Assembly (NCBI RefSeq): GCF_049587675.1
Contig: NZ_JBAVEJ010000147.1
Coordinates: 1 to 21,062, forward strand
Source of the DNA: Sulfuricaulis sp049587675
GTDB taxonomy: Bacteria; Pseudomonadota; Gammaproteobacteria; Acidiferrobacterales; Sulfurifustaceae
Length of the DNA stretch: 21,062 nt
Reading direction: 5' to 3'
Below the pieces are notes generated by a model, which saw only the letters and a program-made list of their open reading frames with translations, was not told where the DNA came from and ran no database searches. Every line of letters begins with the position of its first letter. Positions within the stretch are counted from its first letter, which is position 1. A program made the translations under genes and the position numbers. Below are positions 13,709-21,062 of this stretch, piece by piece.

Positions 13709-14704
13709 TTGAAACCGAAACCCAGTCACATTGAATTCAGCCTCACCCCCGCGGACAATCGCCGGCTCGCCAGCCTGTGCGGCAGTCACGACGAACACCT
13801 CAAGCAGATCGAAGAATACATGGGCGTCGAGATCGCCAATCGCGGTCATGTCTTTCGCGTGACCGGTGCGCCGGAGGAAAGCAGCGCCGCGTCGCAACTG
13901 CTGAAAGATCTCTATGACGCCACCCAGGGAGACGAGGCCCTGACGCTGGCCGGCGTGCATGTCATGCTGCAGAAATTTGCGCTGCGCGGGCCGGAGGAAG
14001 AAGACGATCGCGAAACCACGTTGCGCACGCCCAAGCGCATCGTCCGTGGGCGCGGTCCGCGTCAGCGCCAGTACATCCGCCATATCCTGACCCACGACAT
14101 CAATTTCGGCATCGGCCCGGCCGGCACCGGCAAGACCTATCTGGCCGTGGCCTGCGCCGTCGAGGCGCTCGAGACCAACCGCGTGCAACGGATTCTGCTG
14201 GTGCGGCCGGTGGTGGAGGCTGGCGAACGCCTGGGATTCCTGCCCGGCGACCTCGAGCAGAAAATCGACCCCTATCTGCGACCGTTGTATGACGCGTTGC
14301 ACGAAATGCTGGGTTTCGAAAAGGTAGCGCGGCTGCTGGAGAAAAATATTATTGAACTCGCGCCGCTCGCCTACATGCGTGGCCGCACGCTCAACGAATC
14401 CTTCATCATCCTGGATGAGGCGCAGAATACCACCGCGGAGCAGATGAAAATGTTCCTCACGCGTATCGGTTTCGGCACCACCGCGGTGATTACCGGCGAT
14501 ATCACCCAGATCGACCTGCGCCGCACGCAGCTGTCCGGCCTCAAGCAGGCGATGGAAATCCTGCGCAATGTCGAAGGCATTACTTTTACCCATTTCACCC
14601 CGCAGGACGTCGTGCGCCATGCGCTGGTGCAGAAAATTGTCGAGGCCTACGAAACGCACGAGAGCGCTGCCGAGAAATTGCGCAGCAAGAAAAACGAAGC
14701 ATGA
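13709..14704 (+). CDS. phoH: PhoH-like ATPase (YbeZ)
   Basis: A 331-residue cytoplasmic P-loop protein of the PhoH family, a predicted RNA-associated ATPase that works with YbeY in ribosome and RNA maturation. Walker A is GPAGTGKT (Lys142) and Walker B is FIILDEAQNTT (Asp236-Glu237). An N-terminal KH-like stretch precedes (residues about 20-75, with IEEYMGVEIANRGHVFRVTG). E. coli YbeZ has 346 residues. The only in-frame start after the upstream stop is TTG 13709 with an AGGA box, giving MKPKPSHIEF. The stop overlaps the ybeY start by four bases (ATGA), so translation is coupled. Confidence 0.95.
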   Translation: MKPKPSHIEFSLTPADNRRLASLCGSHDEHLKQIEEYMGVEIANRGHVFRVTGAPEESSAASQLLKDLYDATQGDEALTLAGVHVMLQKFALRGPEEEDDRETTLRTPKRIVRGRGPRQRQYIRHILTHDINFGIGPAGTGKTYLAVACAVEALETNRVQRILLVRPVVEAGERLGFLPGDLEQKIDPYLRPLYDALHEMLGFEKVARLLEKNIIELAPLAYMRGRTLNESFIILDEAQNTTAEQMKMFLTRIGFGTTAVITGDITQIDLRRTQLSGLKQAMEILRNVEGITFTHFTPQDVVRHALVQKIVEAYETHESAAEKLRSKKNEA

Positions 14705-15156
14705 AATTGCAATTGAGCGTGCAGTACGGCGTGACGCGCGCCGGACTGCCCACGGATTCCGTCCTGCGTCGCTGGGCACACGCCGCCCTGAAGGGTCTGC
14801 GACGTCGGCGCGTGACGCTGGGACTGCGCATCGTGGGCAACGCGGAGTCGGCGGCGCTCAATGGCCGATTCCGGCGCAAGTCTTATCCGACCAATGTCCT
14901 GTCGTTTCCTTTCGAGGCGCCGCCCGGCACGCGCAGCGACATCCTCGGCGATTTGGTTATCTGTGCGCCGGTGGTGCGGCGCGAGGCGCGCATCCAGCGT
15001 AAAACCGTGAATGCCCATTGGGCACACATGGTGGTTCACGGTATACTGCATTTGCGCGGGTATAATCACCTGAAACGGCAGGACGCCGTGGTGATGGAAA
15101 AAAAGGAAATCCGCCTGCTCAAGGAGCTGGGCTACGCCAACCCCTATATTCAATGA
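14701..15156 (+). CDS. ybeY: Endoribonuclease YbeY (16S rRNA 3'-end maturation)
   Basis: A 151-residue zinc-dependent single-strand endoribonuclease acting in 16S rRNA maturation and ribosome quality control. The metal site is HGILHLRGYNH with His113, His117 and His123; the usual Asp before the last His is Asn122 here. The PTNVLSFPFE segment (residues about 63-72) is also conserved. It overlaps phoH at its start and corC at its end by four bases each, so the three genes are translationally coupled. Confidence 0.95.
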   Translation: MKLQLSVQYGVTRAGLPTDSVLRRWAHAALKGLRRRRVTLGLRIVGNAESAALNGRFRRKSYPTNVLSFPFEAPPGTRSDILGDLVICAPVVRREARIQRKTVNAHWAHMVVHGILHLRGYNHLKRQDAVVMEKKEIRLLKELGYANPYIQ

Positions 15157-16046
15157 ACGATAAAAACGAAGACAAGCCGGGCGCCACCGGCGATACGACG
15201 GCTGCGCCGCGCTCGCTGCTTGACCGATTGAGTCATGCGCTGCTCGGCGAACCGGCCACGCGCAACGACCTGATCGATGTTCTGCGCGATTCCGCCAAGC
15301 GCGATCTGCTCGATCGCGATTCGCTCGACATGATCGAAGGCGTGCTCCAAGTCTCCGAGATGAAGGTCCGGGACATCATGGTGCCGCGTTCGCAGATGGA
15401 CGTCGTGGACAAGAACAGCCCGCCCGAGGGCTACCTGCCGATGCTGATCGAGTCCGGCCACTCGCGCTTCCCCATGGTGGACGGTGACAAGGACAAGGTG
15501 ATCGGCATTCTGCTCGCCAAGGACCTTTTGCGTTATTTGTTCCTCGACAAGAAGAAACGCGCCCAATTCAACGTCCACGACATGCTGCGGCCGGCGGTGT
15601 TCGTGCCGGAAAGCAAGCGCCTGAACGTGCTGTTGCGCGAATTCCGCACCAGCCGTAACCACATGGCGATCGTCGTGGACGAATACGGCGGGGTGGCGGG
15701 ACTGGTGACCATCGAGGATGTGCTGGAGCAGATTGTGGGCGAGATCGCGGACGAGTACGATATCGAGGACGACGTCATGATCATGCCGCGCGACGGCGGT
15801 GAATACGTGATCAAGGCGCTGGTGACACTGGCCGATTTCAATACGCGCCTCAACAGTCAGCTCGCACACGAGGAAATCGATACCGTGGGCGGTCTGGTCA
15901 TGAACCGTCTCGGACATGTCCCGCGCCGCGGCGAGAAAATCGACATCGATAACTGGCGTTTCGAGGTGCTGCGTGCCGACAGCCGCCGCGTTTATCTCCT
16001 GAAAGTGACTCCGGTTGAACAAGCAGACCGGCAAAAAGCCAAGTAG
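15153..16046 (+). CDS. corC: CorC/HlyC-family Mg/Co transport-associated protein (YbeX)
   Basis: A 297-residue cytoplasmic protein. Two CBS domains (from about residue 70, VRDIMVPRSQMDVVD, to about 195, with MAIVVDEYGGVAGLVTIEDVLEQIVGEI) are followed by a CorC_HlyC transporter-associated domain (about 210-290, with a NRLGHVPRRGEKIDI segment). No membrane domain is present, so it is the short CorC/YbeX type rather than a CNNM-like transporter. Known links are with Mg2+/Co2+ efflux and, for YbeX, ribosome metabolism, which fits its place after ybeY. It overlaps ybeY by four bases and lnt by 32 if lnt starts at its TTG. Confidence 0.93.
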   Translation: MNDKNEDKPGATGDTTAAPRSLLDRLSHALLGEPATRNDLIDVLRDSAKRDLLDRDSLDMIEGVLQVSEMKVRDIMVPRSQMDVVDKNSPPEGYLPMLIESGHSRFPMVDGDKDKVIGILLAKDLLRYLFLDKKKRAQFNVHDMLRPAVFVPESKRLNVLLREFRTSRNHMAIVVDEYGGVAGLVTIEDVLEQIVGEIADEYDIEDDVMIMPRDGGEYVIKALVTLADFNTRLNSQLAHEEIDTVGGLVMNRLGHVPRRGEKIDIDNWRFEVLRADSRRVYLLKVTPVEQADRQKAK

Positions 16047-17559
16047 CAGGACTTTCCGTTTTCCGCCGGCAGCGGCTGACATGGTGGCGTTTGTCGCCGG
16101 GCTGTTGCTGCCGCTCGCGTTCTCGCCGTTCGACTTGTTCCCGCTTGCCGTGCTGTCTCCCGCCTTGCTGTTTGTATTATGGTCGGACGCCTCTCCGGGG
16201 CGCGCGGCCTTCCGCGGTTTTCTGTACGGAGCGGGAATGTTCGGCCTCGGTGTGTCGTGGGTCTATGTCAGCATGCACCATTATGGAAACATGACCGCGC
16301 CGCTCGCCGGTCTGGCGGTGCTGTTGTTTGTCGCCGGGCTCGCACTTTATCCGGCCTTGTTCGGATGGTGGCAGGCGCGTTTTTTTTCGGTGCGTGGCGC
16401 CTGGCATGCGCTGGTTTTGTTGCCCTCGCTCTGGGTGCTGTTCGAATGGATTCGTGGCTGGTTTCTCACCGGTTTTCCCTGGCTCAATCTGGGTTACAGT
16501 CAGGTGAGCAGTCCGCTCGCCGGTTATGCGTCGTGGTTGGGTGTGTATGGCGTGAGTTTTTTCTGCGCGCTGAGCGCCGGCGTGCTCGCCTGGGGCGTGC
16601 GCGCACCGGAAAAATTTCTCAAATTCGGCCTGCCGCTATTCACTGCCATCTGGATCGGCGGCTGGCTTGCCGGGAAGATCGAATGGGTGCAACCTGCCGG
16701 TAATCCTCTGCAAGTCACGCTCATTCAGGGGAATGTCTCGCTCGACAGCAAGTGGCGCCCGGAAAGCCGTGCCGCCATCATGAGCCGTTACGCGTCGCTG
16801 AGTGCCGCGGCGCCGAAATCGGATCTGATCATCTGGCCGGAGTCGGCGGTGCCGGCGTATCTGGATGAAATCGATTCGGGCTTTCTCGGAGATTTGCGTC
16901 GCATCAGTCAGGCGGCACGCGTGGATTTTCTGCTCGGCGTGGTGGAGCGTGACAGGGACCGGCGGCATTACTACAACAGCGTGGTGAGCATCAGCCCGCA
17001 ACCGGGTATTTACCGCAAGCAGCATCTCGTCCCCTTCGGCGAGTATCCGCCTGTGGAGCCGGTATTTTCCTGGCTGATGCGGAACTTCCAGATACCCATG
17101 TCGGACTTCAGCGCCGGCGCGCCGAATCAGCCGCCATTGTTCGCCGCCGGCCAGAAGATCGGCGTGTCGGTCTGTTATGAAGATGCGTTTGGCGAAGAAG
17201 TGATCCGCACCCTGCCGTCCGCGACCATGCTGGTGAACGTGAGTGAAGATGCCTGGTTCGGCGATTCGCTGGCGCCGCACCAGCGCATCGAGATGGCGCG
17301 CATGCGCGCGCTCGAAACCGGCCGTCCCATGTTACGCGCCGCCAATACCGGACCGTCCGTTGTTATCGATCATCATGGCGATGTCATGGCGCGCGCACCG
17401 CAGTTTCAGATCCATGCGCTGACGGCGTCGGTGCAGCCCATGCAGGGGGCAACCCCCTATGTGCGGTTCGGGAATTGGCCCATCGTATTGTGGGTGTTTC
17501 TCACAATCGCCGCCGCGATGGCGGTTCGTGCCCAAAAACGGCTGACAAAAATGCGCTGA
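16015..17559 (+). CDS. lnt: Apolipoprotein N-acyltransferase
   Basis: A 514-residue inner-membrane enzyme that adds the third acyl chain to the N-terminal cysteine of lipoproteins. About six membrane segments (residues about 20-215) precede a periplasmic nitrilase-like domain with the catalytic triad Glu276 (WPESAVPAYL), Lys335 (KQHLVPFGEYPP) and Cys387 (SVCYEDAF). A last membrane helix (about 485-505) and a basic tail follow. The length matches E. coli Lnt (512). The listed start is TTG 16015, inside corC; ATG 16081, just before the first helix, is an alternative that avoids the long overlap. Last gene of the overlapping phoH-ybeY-corC-lnt unit. Confidence 0.95.
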   Translation: MNKQTGKKPSSRTFRFPPAAADMVAFVAGLLLPLAFSPFDLFPLAVLSPALLFVLWSDASPGRAAFRGFLYGAGMFGLGVSWVYVSMHHYGNMTAPLAGLAVLLFVAGLALYPALFGWWQARFFSVRGAWHALVLLPSLWVLFEWIRGWFLTGFPWLNLGYSQVSSPLAGYASWLGVYGVSFFCALSAGVLAWGVRAPEKFLKFGLPLFTAIWIGGWLAGKIEWVQPAGNPLQVTLIQGNVSLDSKWRPESRAAIMSRYASLSAAAPKSDLIIWPESAVPAYLDEIDSGFLGDLRRISQAARVDFLLGVVERDRDRRHYYNSVVSISPQPGIYRKQHLVPFGEYPPVEPVFSWLMRNFQIPMSDFSAGAPNQPPLFAAGQKIGVSVCYEDAFGEEVIRTLPSATMLVNVSEDAWFGDSLAPHQRIEMARMRALETGRPMLRAANTGPSVVIDHHGDVMARAPQFQIHALTASVQPMQGATPYVRFGNWPIVLWVFLTIAAAMAVRAQKRLTKMR

Positions 17560-17581
17560 TTTTAATGGCCTAATGATTAAC

Positions 17582-17595
17582 GCCCGCGAGCGGGC
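17582..17595 (+). terminator. Short GC hairpin after lnt
   Basis: GCCCGC-GA-GCGGGC is a perfect inverted repeat 22 bases after the lnt stop. No T tract follows and the loop is only two bases, so it is a weak terminator candidate at best. Confidence 0.3.
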
Positions 17596-17652
17596 ACGGT
17601 TCTTGCTGACCTTTCTGACTGACCTATTATTAGATAACAAGGCAGCATCAGC

Positions 17653-20298
17653 ATGAGAACGGTTGCCGGAGCGGACATGGCCATCACCGGGCAGGAACTG
17701 CGTTCAGCCAAGTTTACTATTTGGCGGAATCTCATCGGGCCGTTTTTGGTTTTGACCGCCGTGGCGTCCATCGAAATTCTGAAACTGAAAGGATTCAGAA
17801 TCCCCAATCCGCCGGCCATACTCCTGCTCATCGTGGCATTTTCCGCGTTCTACGGCGGAATGGCATCCGGCATGGCGAGCGCCGCGATGGCATGGTTGTA
17901 TTTCGCGTATTTCTTTTCCATCCCCGGTCAACCTTTCCAATATGCTGGAGAGAATTTTGTGCGTGTCGCAATGTGGGCGGTGACGACACCGGCGATGGCG
18001 CTGCTGATCGGCGTTCTGAAGAGCCGCGTCATGCATGTATCAGACCTGGGGACCATCAACACGACCCTGAAAGCGCAGATGATCGAGCGCCGGCGCGCCG
18101 AAGACGAGGTGCGCTTGTTGCAGGCCATGACGGTGGCGGTCGGCGAGGCGCCCGATCTGTACTCCGCGCTCGAAGTGGTGTTACGCAAGGTCTGCGAATC
18201 CACCGGCTGGCTCGTGGGACAGGCGTGGATGCCCGGGGAAACCGGCCGCCTCGAGTGTGTGCCGGCCTGGTACGGAAACACCGCGGGCCTCGAACGCTTC
18301 CGCAAGACCAGCCTTGAGATGATGTGCATGCAGGGAACCGGGTTGCCGGGTCGGGTGTGGACATCAAAAAAACCGGTGTGGGTGAACGATGTGATCCGCG
18401 ATGGAAAATTTCATCGCGCCAGCGCGGCGACGGAGGCCGGACTCCGCGCAGGACTGGGGATTCCGGTACTGGCTGGCGACGAGATGATCGCAGTGCTCGA
18501 GTTCTTCGTGCGCGCGCCGCGGGATGAAGACGAACACCTGACCGGCATTGTCTCCAGCATCGCGACGCAATTGGGTTCTATGATCCAGCGCAAACACGCG
18601 GAAGCGGCGTTGCGCCGCAGCGAGAACCAGCTGCGTGCCATCGTCGACGCAGAACCGGAATGCGTCAAAATCGTCACCGCGGACGGCACGTTGTTGCAAA
18701 TGAACGCGGCGGGGCTGGCCATGATCGAGGCCAGCCGGCCCGAGCAGGTGATCGGCAAGTCGATATTCGGTCTGTTGCTGCCGGAGTACCGTGAACCTTT
18801 TCGCGACTTTATAGAAAATGTCCTGCGCGGCAACAAGGGTAAAATGGAATTCGAGATGATCGGATTTAAGGGCACGCATCGGTGGATGGAAACGCACTCC
18901 GTCGCCATGTCCGGTGACCGGGGCGGGCCTCCGGTCATGCTGAGCATCACGCGCGATATCACCGAACTTAAAAACAGCGAAAGTCGCCTGAAACAGCTCG
19001 CCCATTTCGACAGCCTCACGGAGCTTCCCAACCGCGTGCAGTTCATCGAGCGCCTGGAGCAGACCATGGCCGACGCGGACCGCAATGAGCGGCTGGTGGG
19101 CGTTGTCTTCCTCGATCTGGACCGTTTCAAGTACATCAATGACAGCCTCGGCCATGGAAAGGGAGACATGCTCCTCCGGGAAGTCGCCATGCGCCTGAAT
19201 GACTCGATACGCCGCGGCGATACCGTCGCGCGTCTGAGCGGTGATGAATTCGCGCTGGTGCTGGCCGACATGGGGCACATCAATGACGCCATCCATGTCA
19301 CCCAGAAAATCCTCGATGTGTTCAAGCAGCCCTTTCTCATCGCTGGACATGAACTTTTCGTGACGGCGAGCATGGGGATCACCCTGTATCCCTTCGACGA
19401 CCAGGGCGCCCAAGAGCTGCTGCGCAACGCCGACGTGGCCATGTACCGCGCCAAGGAAGTCGGCAAGAACAACTATCAGTTTTACGTCGCGGAAATGACC
19501 GCCAGCGCCACCGAGCGCTTGTCGCTCGAAACCGACCTGCGGTCCGCCCTCGACCGGGGCGAGTTGTCACTGCACTACCAGCCGATCGCGGAAGGAAAAT
19601 CGGGGCGCATCGTCGGCATGGAGGCGTTGCTGCGCTGGAAACATCCCGTGCGCGGGATGATTTCACCGGCACAGTTCATCCCCCTCGCCGAGGAAACCGG
19701 CTTCATCATCCCCATCGGCGAATGGGTGTTGCGTACCGCATGCCGGCAATGCCGTGCCTGGCAAAAGCAGGGATTCTCCTCGCTCTACGTGGCGGTGAAT
19801 CTTTCCTCGCGGCAGTTTCATCAAAAGGATTTGCCGGCATCGATCCATAATATCCTGCAGGAAACCGGCCTCAACCCCCATTATCTGGACCTGGAAATTA
19901 CCGAAGGCCTCGTCATGCAGCAGGCGGAATCTTCCATTAATACCCTGAGCGAGCTCAAGGCCATGGGTATGCGGATATCCGTCGACGATTTCGGCACCGG
20001 ATATTCCAGTCTGAGCTATCTCAAGCGGTTCCCGATCGACGTGCTGAAAATCGACCAGTCGTTCGTGCGCGATATTCCCGGCGATGCCGACGATGCGGCG
20101 ATCGCGAGCACCATCATCACCATGGCGCACAGTCTCGGGCTCAAGGTGGTTGCCGAAGGCGTGGAGACCAGGGAGCAGCTGAATTTCATGCGTGAGCACG
20201 GTTGCGACTCTATGCAAGGCTACTTCCTCAGCAAACCTCTGCCGGCGGAACAGTTTGAAAGCTTTCTCGAATGCGGAGCGCGCCTGGCCACGGGCTGA
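17653..20298 (+). CDS. Membrane GAF-PAS-GGDEF-EAL cyclic-di-GMP signalling protein
   Basis: An 881-residue inner-membrane sensor. Residues about 27-125 hold four hydrophobic segments resembling the DUF4118/KdpD-type module. A linker helix leads to a GAF domain (about 155-312), a PAS domain (about 322-440), a GGDEF domain (about 445-605) and an EAL domain (about 615-875). The GGDEF signature is SGDEF (529-533), with an inhibitory-site RRGD five residues before it, so cyclase activity may be lowered though not excluded. The EAL domain keeps all key motifs: EALLRW (Glu657), NLSSRQF, EITEG, DDFGTGYSSL and VAEGVE, so c-di-GMP phosphodiesterase activity is likely. ATG 17653 is the longest start; ATG 17677 has a better GGAG box. 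It stands alone between lnt and skp; the signal sensed is unknown. Confidence 0.92.
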   Translation: MRTVAGADMAITGQELRSAKFTIWRNLIGPFLVLTAVASIEILKLKGFRIPNPPAILLLIVAFSAFYGGMASGMASAAMAWLYFAYFFSIPGQPFQYAGENFVRVAMWAVTTPAMALLIGVLKSRVMHVSDLGTINTTLKAQMIERRRAEDEVRLLQAMTVAVGEAPDLYSALEVVLRKVCESTGWLVGQAWMPGETGRLECVPAWYGNTAGLERFRKTSLEMMCMQGTGLPGRVWTSKKPVWVNDVIRDGKFHRASAATEAGLRAGLGIPVLAGDEMIAVLEFFVRAPRDEDEHLTGIVSSIATQLGSMIQRKHAEAALRRSENQLRAIVDAEPECVKIVTADGTLLQMNAAGLAMIEASRPEQVIGKSIFGLLLPEYREPFRDFIENVLRGNKGKMEFEMIGFKGTHRWMETHSVAMSGDRGGPPVMLSITRDITELKNSESRLKQLAHFDSLTELPNRVQFIERLEQTMADADRNERLVGVVFLDLDRFKYINDSLGHGKGDMLLREVAMRLNDSIRRGDTVARLSGDEFALVLADMGHINDAIHVTQKILDVFKQPFLIAGHELFVTASMGITLYPFDDQGAQELLRNADVAMYRAKEVGKNNYQFYVAEMTASATERLSLETDLRSALDRGELSLHYQPIAEGKSGRIVGMEALLRWKHPVRGMISPAQFIPLAEETGFIIPIGEWVLRTACRQCRAWQKQGFSSLYVAVNLSSRQFHQKDLPASIHNILQETGLNPHYLDLEITEGLVMQQAESSINTLSELKAMGMRISVDDFGTGYSSLSYLKRFPIDVLKIDQSFVRDIPGDADDAAIASTIITMAHSLGLKVVAEGVETREQLNFMREHGCDSMQGYFLSKPLPAEQFESFLECGARLATG

Positions 20299-20426
20299 AT
20301 CCTATTCTCCGTTTCCCGCCTGACTGTACTTGCCGTTAGCGCCCGGCTGCATGCCACGTTATGGAATGATATGATGCGGCCCGCCCCGCGAACCGTGGGT
20401 CAGATAATCATTTCAAGGAAAGAGCA

Positions 20427-20942
20427 ATGAAAAAATTCGCTTTATTAACACTGCTGATCATGTTTTTTGCCGGCGTTGTCTCGGCCGCGGAAAAACCGAC
20501 CGTCGGTTATGTAAACCTCCATAAGGTGCTTCTGGAGAGCAAGGTCGGCAAGCGCAACAAGGCTGAGCTCGACAAGCTGATCAAGGAGAAGGAGAGCATG
20601 ATTACCGGCGAGGAGGCCAAGCTTCAGGCGTTGCAGCAGGCGTTCCAGAAGGAGCAGCTGCTGTTGACCGATGCACAGAAGCTGGAAAAGCAGAAAGCGT
20701 TCCAGGAAAAAGCCGAGGCCTACCAGAAGATGGTCGGTGAGGCCAAGCAGGCTGTCAGCAAGAAGGACAACGAATTCGCCAGCAAATCGGTCGCGGACAT
20801 CAAGGTTATCGTCGCCGATATCGCCAAGGAAATGAAGCTCCATCTCGTGCTCGATGCCTCCGCGGGGAACGTGCTCTATGCCGAGGAGGGGATGGATTTG
20901 ACGCAGAAGGTGATTGAGAAATACGACGCGAAGGCCAAGTAG
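20427..20942 (+). CDS. skp: Skp/OmpH-family periplasmic chaperone
   Basis: A 171-residue precursor with a Sec signal peptide (MKKFALLTLLIMFFAGVVSAA, cleavage after about residue 21). It continues with the family start VGYVNLHKVLLES and a long charged coiled-coil region rich in Lys, Glu and Gln (residues about 35-125), and closes with LHLVLDASAGNVLYAEEGMDLTQKVIEKYD. Skp trimers hold unfolded outer-membrane proteins in the periplasm. AAGGAAAGAG precedes ATG 20427. It is not next to bamA or lpxD, the usual neighbours, so it may be an extra OmpH-like paralogue rather than the main Skp. Confidence 0.9.
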   Translation: MKKFALLTLLIMFFAGVVSAAEKPTVGYVNLHKVLLESKVGKRNKAELDKLIKEKESMITGEEAKLQALQQAFQKEQLLLTDAQKLEKQKAFQEKAEAYQKMVGEAKQAVSKKDNEFASKSVADIKVIVADIAKEMKLHLVLDASAGNVLYAEEGMDLTQKVIEKYDAKAK

Positions 20943-20957
20943 TCTTGTTGCCGTCAT

Positions 20958-20973
20958 CCCCGCGAAAGCGGGG
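20958..20973. repeat. Short GC palindrome after skp, REP-like
   Basis: CCCCGC-GAAA-GCGGGG, in the setting CGTCATCCCCGCGAAAGC, resembles the dispersed extragenic palindromes (CGTCATTCCCGCGAAAGCGGG type) common in proteobacteria. It begins 15 bases after the skp stop and may also stabilise or end the transcript. Confidence 0.55.
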
Positions 20974-20991
20974 TGAGGCGGAGTCTTCGTT

Positions 20992-21010
20992 AACACACTT
21001 AACGTGTGTT
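20992..21010. repeat. Second hairpin in the skp 3' region
   Basis: AACACAC and GTGTGTT form a 7-bp stem with a 5-base loop, 18 bases after the REP-like palindrome. No T tract follows. Confidence 0.4.
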
Positions 21011-21023
21011 CACGCCGTCGAAC

Positions 21024-21048
21024 GGGTGCAACGGGTTCTGTTGCACCC
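21024..21048. terminator. Third hairpin in the skp 3' region
   Basis: GGGTGCAAC and GTTGCACCC form a 9-bp perfect stem with a 7-base loop near the right edge. What follows is GC-rich rather than T-rich, so it is either a weak terminator or the start of another structured element that runs out of the window. Confidence 0.4.
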
Positions 21049-21062
21049 CGGGCAGCAACAGG

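Noticed and set aside
18364..19413. Long minus-strand frames opposite the GGDEF-EAL gene
   Set aside because: Antisense frames caused by high GC at third positions; no start signals or family motifs.

Overview
The window reads as chromosomal DNA of a proteobacterium, most likely a gammaproteobacterium (or a close betaproteobacterial neighbour). The basis is the housekeeping block miaB-phoH-ybeY-corC-lnt, a Skp/OmpH chaperone gene, Shine-Dalgarno starts and rho-independent terminators. I cannot fix the genus from sequence alone.

Two different regions meet near 12.15-12.25 kb. The left part (1 to about 12.15 kb) is a loosely packed accessory region, mostly on the minus strand, with long intergenic gaps and a stress theme: a clade-2 (HPII-like) catalase katE broken by an in-frame stop and a small deletion; a tandem-duplicated DUF1566 protein; a CsbD-like stress protein; an NhaP-type cation/proton antiporter; a minus-strand run of small membrane proteins (Lmo0937-type, an unnamed 53-aa protein, DUF3185); an Fe/Mn superoxide dismutase next to a bacterioferritin/Dps-like ferritin; a secreted Cys-repeat protein; and an AI-2E-family permease. 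It also holds decayed genes: a rhodanese and a DUF3494 ice-binding protein, each keeping its two ends but not its middle. Several intergenic spaces share a 17-bp imperfect palindrome, consensus about TGTNCGNTANCGCACAG, which may tie the small stress genes into one regulon.

The right part (12.25 kb to the end) is compact, all plus strand and higher in GC. It starts after a strong terminator with miaB (tRNA ms2i6A), then phoH, ybeY, corC and lnt with 4-nt or longer overlaps (RNA maturation, Mg/Co homeostasis and lipoprotein acylation), then a large membrane GAF-PAS-GGDEF-EAL protein and a skp/ompH gene followed by three hairpins.

The less ordinary items are: (1) a pair of 53-aa membrane microproteins about 70% identical to each other, 5.4 kb apart on opposite strands; (2) the repeated 17-bp motif; (3) the double lesion in katE; and (4) a periplasmic protein built from three Cx10C repeats with a tandem operator-like repeat upstream. 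I found no CRISPR array, tRNA, rRNA, intact insertion sequence or phage gene.
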